A stretch of DNA of 5,211 bases from Candidatus Woesearchaeota archaeon (GCA_026394915.1 JAPLZS010000007.1:1-5211), one strand, 5' to 3'. Shown: positions 1-4,916, counted from the first letter of the stretch. The notes: a model not told the origin generated them from the sequence alone. Made by a program: numbers and translations.

Positions 1-38
1 TCTTTACTAGACATCCAGCTATAATACATCTCTACCAT
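1..38 (-). CDS. Start of a divergent gene, truncated by the left edge (tentative)
   Basis: An ATG at 38-36 on the minus strand opens a frame that stays open to the window edge, giving 12 codons that read MVEMYYSWMSSK. Too little is visible to assign a product. The start is favoured because a canonical archaeal TATA box (minus-strand TTTATATA at 67-60) is centred about 25 bases upstream. That would place transcription initiation on the ATG itself, a leaderless start like that of glmS on the other side. The short length means an open frame could occur by chance, so the promoter spacing is the main support. Confidence 0.35.
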   Translation of the reverse strand, partial: MVEMYYSWMSSK

Positions 39-57
39 CCCTGGATTAATATCTCCG

Positions 58-70
58 AGTATATAAACCT
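58..70 (-). promoter_or_regulatory. Archaeal TATA box and BRE-like element for the divergent gene
   Basis: On the minus strand this reads AGGTTTATATACT, with purines (GAAAGG) just upstream resembling a TFB recognition element. The TATA core at 67-60 matches TTTAWATA fully. It lies about 25 bases before the ATG at 38, the normal archaeal TATA-to-start distance. Confidence 0.5.
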
Positions 71-96
71 TTCTATATTTAATCACTATATAGTAG

Positions 97-104
97 TATA
101 TAAT
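97..104 (+). promoter_or_regulatory. Possible second TATA box upstream of the hairpin cluster
   Basis: TATATAAT lies in a very AT-rich stretch (about 73-105, with a second TATATA at 87-92). Archaeal spacing from this element would put a transcript start near 122-127, close to the first stem-loop. It could drive a small RNA or a longer glmS leader containing the hairpins. The surrounding DNA is so AT-rich that chance matches are likely. Confidence 0.25.
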
Positions 105-120
105 ACAGTCGTTATTCGTA

Positions 121-187
121 GGACTAAAAGCGAAAGCTTTTATGTCCTCCTTGATGGCGGGATCAAGGAACAAGACCCTTGTTCCGC
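121..187 (+). promoter_or_regulatory. Cluster of three adjacent stem-loops upstream of glmS
   Basis: Three inverted repeats lie end to end. Hairpin 1 (121-147) has an 11-bp stem, GGACTAAAAGC against GCTTTTA and GTCC with one bulged T at 143, closed by a GAAA tetraloop (132-135). Hairpin 2 (148-169) pairs TCCTTGAT with ATCAAGGA around the loop GGCGGG. Hairpin 3 (167-185) pairs GGAACAAG with CTTGTTCC around ACC. Hairpins 2 and 3 share bases 167-169. The cluster sits between AT-rich DNA and the glmS TATA box. It could be a small structured RNA, part of a long glmS leader, or DNA palindromes bound by a regulator. I do not recognise it as a known RNA family. Confidence 0.5.
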
Positions 188-188
188 A

Positions 189-203
189 ACTTTTAAATAT
201 ATA
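189..203 (+). promoter_or_regulatory. glmS TATA box (leaderless promoter)
   Basis: TTTAAATA at 192-199 is a full match to the archaeal TATA consensus. Its centre is about 26 bases before the A of the glmS ATG at 222, so the predicted transcript would begin at the start codon. No convincing ribosome binding site precedes the ATG (only GGGG at 213-216), which fits leaderless translation. Confidence 0.65.
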
Positions 204-221
204 GCTGATTTTGGGGTTCAT

Positions 222-1985
222 ATGTGCGGCATAATAGGATATATAGGCAGGAAAGAGTCTTATAATATACTTCTCAATGGCCTGAAAAGGCTTGAATACC
301 GCGGATATGATTCTGCAGGCATTGCAGTCATAAGCCCGAAAGGCAGCATCCTAGTGAACAAGGCAGTCGGCAGGGTTGAGAAGCTGCAGGCAAAGGGCAA
401 AGAGCTGAAAGGAAGCATAGGGCTTGGCCATACAAGATGGGCAACGCATGGAAAACCTTCTCTTGAGAATGCCCACCCTCATCTTGACTGCTCTGGGAAG
501 ATCGCAATAGTACACAACGGAATAATCGAGAATTATCTTGAGCTGAAACAGAAGCTTCAGAAGCTCGGAAAGCACAAGTTCGTATCAGAAACAGACTCTG
601 AAGTGATTGCTCATATGATTGAGGATAATTACAAGTCCCACAAAGGGAATCTCAAGCAGGCAGTGATGGACACGCTGAAGGATCTCTATGGGACTTATGC
701 ATTGTGCGTCATGCACGCAGACAGCAGGGAGATTGTTGTAGCAAGGAACGGAAGCCCTATAGTGATAGGCATAGGGAAGGAAGGAAGCCATGAGAATCTT
801 ATCGCAAGCGATGTCTCTGCCCTTATAGAGCATACAAAAAGAGTGATTTATCTTGATGATCTTGAAGTAGCTGTGCTGAAAGAGAACAAAGTCGAGATAT
901 TTGACAAGGATGGAAAGAAGATAGAGAAAAAAGAGATGACTGTTGACTGGGACCTGACAATGGCAGAGAAAGCAGGATTCAAGCACTTCATGCTCAAGGA
1001 GATAAATGAGCAGCCTGATGTTGTCAAGAATACCCTCAATGTAGTCATACCTGAAATAAAAGCCAATTACGGAAATATATTCATTGTGGCCTGCGGAACA
1101 GCATACCATGCGGGCCTTGTGGGAAAATATGTGATTGAGAAGCTTGCAGGCATTCCAGTGATTGTTGATGCCGCCTCTGAATTCAGATACAGGGACCCTA
1201 TAATAGGGAAAGATAATCTTTTCATCGCAATATCACAGTCAGGAGAGACAGCAGACACTCTTGCGGCATTGAGGCTTGCAAAGAAAAAAGGCGCAAGGAC
1301 TCTCGGAATAATCAATGTCATGAACTCGACCATTGCAAGAGAATGTGATGATGTTATCTACACAAGAGCAGGAATCGAAGTGGGCGTTGCATCTACCAAA
1401 GCCTATATCTCACAGCTCATCATCATCTACAAGATTGCAGAAAAACTCAGTGGAAAGAGGGTAGAGGCATTGAAGGATATTCCATCTCAGATGCAGAAGA
1501 TACTGCAGGGAAATCATATTGAGAGCATTGCAAAGAAATATTTCAAGGTCTATAATTTCCTGTTCATCGGAAGGAATCTCAATTTCCCCACTGCGCTTGA
1601 AGGGGCGCTGAAGCTGAAAGAGATATCTTATATCCATGCAGAAGGATATGCTGCAGGAGAGATGAAGCACGGACCTATTGCCCTTGTCACAGACGAAGTC
1701 CCGACTGTTGCAATAGCTCCGAAAGACAGTGTCTATTCAAAGATGGTCAGCAACATGCAGGAGATCAAGGCAAGGAACGGCAAGATAATAGCTGTTGCGA
1801 CAGAAGGAGACAAAGACATGATGAAGTATGCAGATGACATAATCTACATCCCGAAGACAGAAGAGATCCTCACACCGATTCTCGCTGTTGTTCCGCTCCA
1901 GCTCCTGGCTTATATGGTGGCTGACATGAGGGATTGTGACGTTGATAAGCCGAGGAATCTGGCGAAGAGTGTGACTGTTGAATGA
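222..1985 (+). CDS. glmS: Glutamine--fructose-6-phosphate aminotransferase (isomerizing), GlmS
   Basis: This cytosolic enzyme converts fructose-6-phosphate and glutamine to glucosamine-6-phosphate and glutamate, the entry step to UDP-GlcNAc and surface glycans. The 587-residue protein is complete (E. coli GlmS is about 609). The N-terminal class II glutamine amidotransferase domain (about 1-220) begins Met-Cys, so Cys2 becomes the nucleophile after Met removal, which fixes the start. It also shows HTRWATHGKP (70-79), HNG (98-100) and SETDSE (122-127). Two SIS sugar-isomerase domains follow. The first has CGTAYH (291-296) and the phosphate-binding SQSGET (338-343). The second has KLKEIS (464-469) and GEMKHGP (479-485). 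K464, E467, H483 and K582 correspond to E. coli K485, E488, H504 and K603. The C-terminus AKSVTVE is the conserved family ending. The gene is transcribed alone, apparently from a leaderless promoter, and its 3' end overlaps a convergent gene. Confidence 0.97.
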   Translation: MCGIIGYIGRKESYNILLNGLKRLEYRGYDSAGIAVISPKGSILVNKAVGRVEKLQAKGKELKGSIGLGHTRWATHGKPSLENAHPHLDCSGKIAIVHNGIIENYLELKQKLQKLGKHKFVSETDSEVIAHMIEDNYKSHKGNLKQAVMDTLKDLYGTYALCVMHADSREIVVARNGSPIVIGIGKEGSHENLIASDVSALIEHTKRVIYLDDLEVAVLKENKVEIFDKDGKKIEKKEMTVDWDLTMAEKAGFKHFMLKEINEQPDVVKNTLNVVIPEIKANYGNIFIVACGTAYHAGLVGKYVIEKLAGIPVIVDAASEFRYRDPIIGKDNLFIAISQSGETADTLAALRLAKKKGARTLGIINVMNSTIARECDDVIYTRAGIEVGVASTKAYISQLIIIYKIAEKLSGKRVEALKDIPSQMQKILQGNHIESIAKKYFKVYNFLFIGRNLNFPTALEGALKLKEISYIHAEGYAAGEMKHGPIALVTDEVPTVAIAPKDSVYSKMVSNMQEIKARNGKIIAVATEGDKDMMKYADDIIYIPKTEEILTPILAVVPLQLLAYMVADMRDCDVDKPRNLAKSVTVE

Positions 1986-2277
1986 ATCCCATCAATCCAT
2001 AACTACTCCTTAATTTTTCTTCTATTGTATCCAAATAATGCCAGAGCGCTTTGTCTTTATCATGAGAATATCTTCTTGCTAATGCAAGAGCTTTATCAAC
2101 GGCTGCAGGATTGAAATTATGCGCTGACGAGGCAGAGGTATTCCTCAATGCAGAATGCATATAATTCATCACATTATGGATCTGAAGCCCTGTAACATCG
2201 CCCTGCCAGCTCAAGATCATCCTCTCAAGATCGTTTGTTGACGGCATCTGCCTTGAATTGTTTGGTATGTTGTTCAT
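1870..2277 (-). CDS. Hypothetical small protein overlapping the glmS 3' end
   Basis: I do not recognise this 135-residue protein. Residues 1-97 lie outside glmS and look plausible for a small soluble, mostly helical protein: an Asn/Ser/Pro-rich start, a helix around 17-45, then an amphipathic stretch (58-90) rich in Ala, Lys and Glu. It has no signal peptide or membrane segment. Residues 98-135 (Gln/Ser/Pro-rich, low complexity) are antisense to the last 116 bases of glmS. They may be a tail gained through loss of an earlier stop, since a TGA lies one base out of frame at about residue 95. No TATA box is visible at the right distance and no ribosome binding site precedes the ATG. It is probably co-transcribed from the gene ending at 2356, 78 bases upstream. 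The start could instead be the internal Met11 or Met20. Confidence 0.5.
   Translation of the reverse strand: MNNIPNNSRQMPSTNDLERMILSWQGDVTGLQIHNVMNYMHSALRNTSASSAHNFNPAAVDKALALARRYSHDKDKALWHYLDTIEEKLRSSYGLMGFIQQSHSSPDSSAYQRHNPSCQPPYKPGAGAEQQRESV
2011..2022 (+). terminator. Possible T-tract terminator for glmS
   Basis: Twenty-six bases after the glmS stop the plus strand reads TAATTTTTCTTCT, continuing T-rich to about 2030. Archaeal RNA polymerase can terminate on such U-tracts without a hairpin. The tract lies inside the convergent minus-strand gene (antisense to its TIEEKL residues), so its composition may simply reflect Lys/Glu codons there. Confidence 0.35.
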
Positions 2278-2302
2278 ATTATGCCTGCGATGGGTGATTA
2301 GC

Positions 2303-2327
2303 GAGGCAGGACAAAAGTTCCTGCCTC
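2303..2327. repeat. Perfect 9-bp inverted repeat (stem-loop) between two minus-strand genes
   Basis: GAGGCAGGA (2303-2311) pairs with TCCTGCCTC (2319-2327) around a 7-base loop. An alternative register with one bulged T extends the stem to an AAAA loop. It lies between the gene ending at 2356 and the one starting at 2277. On the minus strand it is not followed by a T-run, so a terminator for the upstream gene is not obvious; on the plus strand TTTTATGTTT follows at 2331-2340. It may be a processing or attenuation element, or a terminator for plus-strand read-through from glmS. Confidence 0.5.
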
Positions 2328-2355
2328 AGGTTTTATGTTTAGGATCTTAATGGTC

Positions 2356-2748
2356 TTAATCATATTTTTGAGTATATTTTGCCTGCATGAATTCATTCTG
2401 GCGCGTCTCTTCCAGCAGTAAAGCATTGAATGCCCTGTCAAGAAGATGATAACTGCATGAGTTTCCTTCAACAATGGCCATCCTTAGGTATGACGCAGCT
2501 ATCCCTGCCCTTTCAAATGAATCTTCTGCATTGAGAAACTCCTTCTCAAGCCGAAGAACTATGCTTTGTTTTCTGATCTGCGGTGTAACAATCACATCAG
2601 ATGGCTCAGATGGGCTGAGCGGTCCAGATAAACTGCCACTGCCTATTGTCCCTGCTGTTTCCATTATTCCTGATATATGATGTGTTTTCTTAAATATTTC
2701 CCTTATATTATTAAACAAATGTTTAATAAAATGCATAAAAACAGACAT
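2356..2748 (-). CDS. Hypothetical small protein, leaderless, divergent from the Lrp-like gene
   Basis: I do not recognise this 130-residue protein. The N-terminus (MSVFMHFIKHLFNNIREIFKK) is a basic amphipathic helix that could associate with membranes but is not a clear signal peptide. A Gly/Ser/Pro-rich linker (about 30-56) follows, then a predicted helical domain (57-125) rich in Leu, Ala and Glu with a single Cys at 98. The start at 2748 is chosen because the TATA box TTTATATA on the minus strand (2778-2771) is centred about 26 bases upstream, giving a leaderless transcript. The TATA region is shared with the divergent Lrp-like gene, so that regulator may control this gene; this is inference from position only. 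A second small gene follows 78 bases downstream on the same strand, separated by a stem-loop. The first codons overlap an AT-rich inverted repeat (2708-2729). Confidence 0.6.
   Translation of the reverse strand: MSVFMHFIKHLFNNIREIFKKTHHISGIMETAGTIGSGSLSGPLSPSEPSDVIVTPQIRKQSIVLRLEKEFLNAEDSFERAGIAASYLRMAIVEGNSCSYHLLDRAFNALLLEETRQNEFMQAKYTQKYD
2708..2729. repeat. AT-rich inverted repeat at the 5' end of the minus-strand gene
   Basis: TTATTAAAC and GTTTAATAA form a perfect 9-bp inverted repeat around AAAT. It lies 18-40 bases inside the coding region of the gene starting at 2748. The arm read on the minus strand (ATTTGTTTAA) resembles the ATTTGTTAA repeats in the neighbouring promoter, suggesting a related operator half-site. 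Confidence 0.4.
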
Positions 2749-2796
2749 TTGTTAAATAAAAACCGAAAAATATATAAATAAGTGAGTATTTGTTAA
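2747..2796 (+). repeat. Direct repeat pair ATTTGTTAA flanking the divergent promoter
   Basis: Two exact 9-bp copies lie at 2747-2755 and 2788-2796, 41 bases apart (close to four helical turns), bracketing the shared TATA box. The first copy covers the predicted start of the minus-strand transcript. The second lies just upstream of the predicted start of the plus-strand transcript. Such placement suits an autoregulatory binding site for the Lrp-like protein, but AT-rich DNA yields such repeats by chance. Confidence 0.4.
2765..2780. promoter_or_regulatory. Bidirectional TATA region
   Basis: On the plus strand, CGAAAAA followed by TATATAAATA (2771-2780) resembles a BRE plus TATA box and predicts a start near 2801-2803 for the Lrp-like gene. 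On the minus strand the same bases read TTTATATA and are about 26 bases from the ATG at 2748. One AT-rich core therefore appears to serve both divergent genes. Confidence 0.55.
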
Positions 2797-2812
2797 CTTC
2801 AAGAACGAACTT

Positions 2813-2831
2813 ATTTCGCCGATATTTCGCC
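2813..2831 (+). repeat. Tandem direct repeat ATTTCGCC with 11-bp period
   Basis: ATTTCGCC occurs at 2813-2820 and again at 2824-2831. The copies begin 11 bases apart, about one helical turn. They lie downstream of the predicted transcript start and upstream of the Lrp-like coding region. They may be a regulator-binding site, or the remnant of the original 5' coding end. Confidence 0.35.
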
Positions 2832-2876
2832 AAGCAAGGCCATTAGGACACCGACAAAGCCATACTCAACACCCTG

Positions 2877-3281
2877 ATGGACAACAGCAGGCTTTCTTAC
2901 AGGCAGATTGCAAAGAAGATAGGGGTTTCTGTGGCGACAGTCATGCATAGGGTGAACAACCTTGAGAAGCAGAAGATAATCAAGAAGTACACTGCAAACC
3001 TTGACTATGAGAAGCTCGGCTATGACATTGTCGCAATCATAGATGTAAAGATATCAAAAGGCAAGCTTGCTATGATGGAAAACAGGATAGCCTCGCATGA
3101 GAATGTGATAGCCTGCTATGATGTGACTGGGGATTTTGATTCCCAGATGATCACAAGGTTCAGGAACAGGAAAGGCCTTGACTCATTCCTCAAGAAGATA
3201 CAAACCCTTGAGTTTGTCGAGAGGACCAGGACAAACCTTGTGCTGAACGTTGTCAAGGAAGAGCAGAACAGGATCAGCTGA
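2877..3281 (+). CDS. Lrp/AsnC-family transcriptional regulator with an atypical or damaged start
   Basis: This is a DNA-binding regulator of the Lrp/AsnC (feast/famine) family. From the ATG, residues 4-38 form the winged helix-turn-helix core (SRLSYRQIAKKIGVS, then HRVNNLEKQKIIKKY). Residues 50-128 form the RAM effector/oligomerisation domain, with the characteristic VTGDFD (83-88) and a closing strand TNLVLNVV (119-126). Family members usually run about 140-160 residues and start with a helix of pattern LDxxDxxIL. Here that helix (DTDKAILNTL) is encoded in frame at 2847-2876, upstream of the ATG, and is preceded at 2844-2846 by an in-frame TAG. No ATG, GTG or TTG lies between, and no ribosome binding site precedes 2877. 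Either the native start was lost by mutation, a sequence error is present, a non-standard start is used, or a shortened protein is made. The effector and targets are unknown. It probably regulates its own divergent promoter. Confidence 0.85.
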   Translation: MDNSRLSYRQIAKKIGVSVATVMHRVNNLEKQKIIKKYTANLDYEKLGYDIVAIIDVKISKGKLAMMENRIASHENVIACYDVTGDFDSQMITRFRNRKGLDSFLKKIQTLEFVERTRTNLVLNVVKEEQNRIS

Positions 3282-3306
3282 TGATATGAAATCCTGTTCC
3301 ACTCTG

Positions 3307-3343
3307 CAGTATTATATTGTTTAATACTGTTTAAGCTATTTCC
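3307..3343. terminator. Hairpin with T-rich tail between convergent genes
   Basis: CAGTATTA (3307-3314) and TAATACTG (3322-3329) form an 8-bp stem around a 7-base loop. On the plus strand it is followed by TTTAAGCTATTTCCTTCT. It lies 25 bases past the stop of the Lrp-like gene and before the stop of the convergent minus-strand operon, a position suited to terminating one or both. The minus strand lacks a clear T-run after the stem. Confidence 0.5.
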
Positions 3344-3364
3344 TTCTGCCGACCGAACTTCTTC

Positions 3365-4267
3365 TCAGAAGAGCCTATAATTCAGACCCACTGAAAAAGA
3401 TACTCCAGGATTGCTGGGGACAACGTTTGCCTTCTCATTCTCTGTATTTACGTCGATTATGCCCAAAGTGAAATCCAGGCTGACCCTTTTCTTGTCTTCA
3501 TCCCTGTCAAAGTCAGGAACATACATCATGCTGAGGTAGTATGCTGTCTCTTCAATATCTGCAATCTTAACTCTTTCATCAACTTCATAATCGTCATTAC
3601 GATCCCATCCTTTCTCAATCACAAGATCATACTCCCTGTATCCGAAACCCAATCCCATGCGCCAGGTATCATTCAGAGGGAATCTCAAGTCAACTCTTTC
3701 TTCTATTATCGGGATAGGCGTAAAATTAGGGGCGTTGTAGGTCAATGCAGCGCCGTAACCTCGCTTGTCTGTGCCAGGATGGTTTGTGTAATTCCTTTCA
3801 TTGATTTCCCCTCTGCTCATGATATTAAGATCCAGCTCTCCATAAAGATCAAGATATACTTTGTCAATCAGTTCTGTCTCAAGCCCGATCTTAAGCGCCC
3901 TGAACTCAATGAGCGGCGGGCCCCTCATATAGCTATCTTGTATAGGCCCATTGTCATTCGGGTCTGCATAATCATCGTCAGGATGTATCCTGACAAATCT
4001 TATGTCTTCAGGTATGTTCTTGATCTCCCTTATAGGATTGCTCATCCTTGGCTCAAGCCCTCCTTCAACAAACAATCTTATCCTTGAATCGCTGTTATTG
4101 TACCTGTCTATCAGGCTCGGCTCTTCAGGTTTTGGCGGCTCGGCTGCACTGACTTGAGCAGCATAGCTGCCTAATACGATGGCCCCTGCAGCAGCCAGCC
4201 TTAATCCTTTTTTTGCTAGTCTTCCTGAATAATCCATGATTCGTTCTGTCAAGCTTTCTGTTTTCAT
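3365..4267 (-). CDS. Exported protein with beta-barrel-like sequence
   Basis: This 300-residue protein has an N-terminal signal peptide: a long basic leader to KKG (about 1-21), a hydrophobic core LRLAAAGAIVLGSYAAQ (22-38) and a likely cleavage after VSA (39-41). A Pro/Glu spacer follows (43-50). The rest is built from alternating-residue amphipathic strands, for example RIRLFVEGGL (62-71), KVYLDLYGELDLNIM (136-150), WRMGLGFGYREYDLVI (202-217), TAYYLSMMYV (241-250) and VSLDFTLGII (262-271). It ends in GVSFSVGLNYRLF with a terminal Phe. Acidic loops (PDDDYADPNDN at 96-106) separate the strands, and there are no cysteines. This is the look of a bacterial outer-membrane beta-barrel, which would be unexpected in an archaeon; a surface beta-sandwich protein is the alternative. 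It is the last visible gene of a minus-strand operon, 27 bases after the preceding gene, with its own AGGAGG site. The specific function is unknown. Confidence 0.75.
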   Translation of the reverse strand: MKTESLTERIMDYSGRLAKKGLRLAAAGAIVLGSYAAQVSAAEPPKPEEPSLIDRYNNSDSRIRLFVEGGLEPRMSNPIREIKNIPEDIRFVRIHPDDDYADPNDNGPIQDSYMRGPPLIEFRALKIGLETELIDKVYLDLYGELDLNIMSRGEINERNYTNHPGTDKRGYGAALTYNAPNFTPIPIIEERVDLRFPLNDTWRMGLGFGYREYDLVIEKGWDRNDDYEVDERVKIADIEETAYYLSMMYVPDFDRDEDKKRVSLDFTLGIIDVNTENEKANVVPSNPGVSFSVGLNYRLF

Positions 4268-4273
4268 TTTAAG

Positions 4274-4279
4274 CCTCCT
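4274..4279 (-). promoter_or_regulatory. Strong ribosome binding site
   Basis: AGGAGG on the minus strand lies six bases (CTTAAA) before the ATG at 4267. It supports that start and coupled translation in an operon, in contrast to the leaderless genes on the left. The AT-rich block just upstream resembles the one before the gene starting at 4903. Confidence 0.8.
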
Positions 4280-4294
4280 AGATATTTTTTGATA

Positions 4295-4903
4295 TTATTT
4301 TATATTCTGACTATCATAATCGCAAATAATCGGATATTCAGATATCCTTATCCCAGTTATTACTCCATCTTTATGAAATGCATTAAGATGCCGGGGATAC
4401 CAGAAATCCTGTTGGTAGACTCCTTCTCTGCATGGTTTTGCATTAGGGAAATTCCGTATGAATATTTCCAATGAATCTCCTGGCTGGACATCTTTGCCGT
4501 TGATCTTTCCGTTCCATCCCTTGTTGACCACTACAGTCCGAAGCCCACTATATGCCCATATGAGATATATCTCTTTATTGCATCCTACAATCTCTAAGGT
4601 ATCTCCCAATCCCCCTTTATGACCTTCAAATATCTCAAAATTTTTGCAGTCAGCAAGCCAATTCGCATCAGGCTGCCCAAGATAAATTGTTCCTATTGAC
4701 GCGCTATTATTTGATATTTTTAGGTCTGAATCACAGGGGATGCATCTTGATGAACTTGTCTGACTGACTCCTTGGCCAGCATTCGCCTCGTCAACACATG
4801 AATAAGAAATGCTTGACATGCCTAAAAAAGCTGCAGTGACTGCACATGCAATGCCTTTTTTTGCAATTGATTTTATTTTTTGACTTATCATGCTTCTTTT
4901 CAT
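4295..4903 (-). CDS. Exported Cys-containing protein, paralogue of its upstream neighbour
   Basis: I do not recognise the family of this 202-residue protein. An N-terminal signal peptide has a basic leader to KKG (about 1-17), a hydrophobic core (18-35) and possible cleavage at SYS-Cys36 or after ANA (40-42). The mature part has Cys36, a CxxC at 54-57, then Cys86, 108, 158 and 194, suggesting disulfides outside the cell. A possible internal twofold repeat is marked by GDTLEI (100-105) and GDSLEI (142-147), each followed by a strand-rich stretch. Residues 129-197 align well with the partial upstream protein: both have GWxGxINGKDVxPGD, NFPxA, CxEGxY, GxITxI and a final CxYD. C158 and C194 are therefore conserved between them. 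The gene lies 55 bases after that protein and 27 bases before the beta-barrel-like gene. A surface or cell-envelope role is inferred from the context. Confidence 0.8.
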   Translation of the reverse strand: MKRSMISQKIKSIAKKGIACAVTAAFLGMSSISYSCVDEANAGQGVSQTSSSRCIPCDSDLKISNNSASIGTIYLGQPDANWLADCKNFEIFEGHKGGLGDTLEIVGCNKEIYLIWAYSGLRTVVVNKGWNGKINGKDVQPGDSLEIFIRNFPNAKPCREGVYQQDFWYPRHLNAFHKDGVITGIRISEYPIICDYDSQNIK

Positions 4904-4910
4904 TTTTTAG

Positions 4911-4916
4911 CCTCCT
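4911..4916 (-). promoter_or_regulatory. Strong ribosome binding site
   Basis: AGGAGG on the minus strand lies seven bases (CTAAAAA) before the ATG at 4903 and fixes that start. No TATA box at the expected distance is visible in the 55-base gap upstream, so co-transcription with the preceding gene is likely. Confidence 0.8.

Noticed and set aside
121..221. glmS ribozyme or another known riboswitch or ribozyme (fluoride, hammerhead) upstream of glmS
   Set aside because: I could not match the conserved cores: no glmS-ribozyme core and no hammerhead CUGAUGA...GAAA arrangement. TTGATGG only superficially resembles part of the fluoride riboswitch.
1..221. tRNA or box C/D or H/ACA RNA in the intergenic region
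   Set aside because: There is no cloverleaf, no convincing C/D box pair, and no ACA at the right place after a hairpin.
585..1109. 174-codon minus-strand open frame inside glmS, and shorter ones at 351-575, 848-1066, 1067-1333 and 1410-1670
   Set aside because: They lie wholly antisense to the highly conserved glmS coding sequence, have no promoter or ribosome binding site that I can see, and look like shadows with odd Cys/Ser/Leu composition.
2474..2680. Plus-strand open frame opposite the small gene at 2356-2748
   Set aside because: It is fully antisense with no TATA box or ribosome binding site, while the minus-strand frame has a well-spaced TATA box.
2708..2831. CRISPR-like or mobile-element repeats near the divergent promoter
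   Set aside because: The repeats are only 8-9 bp, AT-rich and irregular, with no spacers, target-site duplication or transposase; operator sites fit better.
3779..4087. Plus-strand open frame opposite the exported beta-barrel-like gene
   Set aside because: The minus-strand gene has a signal peptide, strand periodicity and an AGGAGG site; the plus-strand frame has none of these.
4205..4215. A7 runs in GCAAAAAAAGG (also near 4855-4865) as programmed slippage sites
   Set aside because: They encode AKKG in intact signal peptides, and no overlapping alternative frame gives a sensible product.
4289..4474. Plus-strand open frame near the end of the 202-residue gene
   Set aside because: It is antisense to a gene supported by paralogy and a strong ribosome binding site, and has no start signal.
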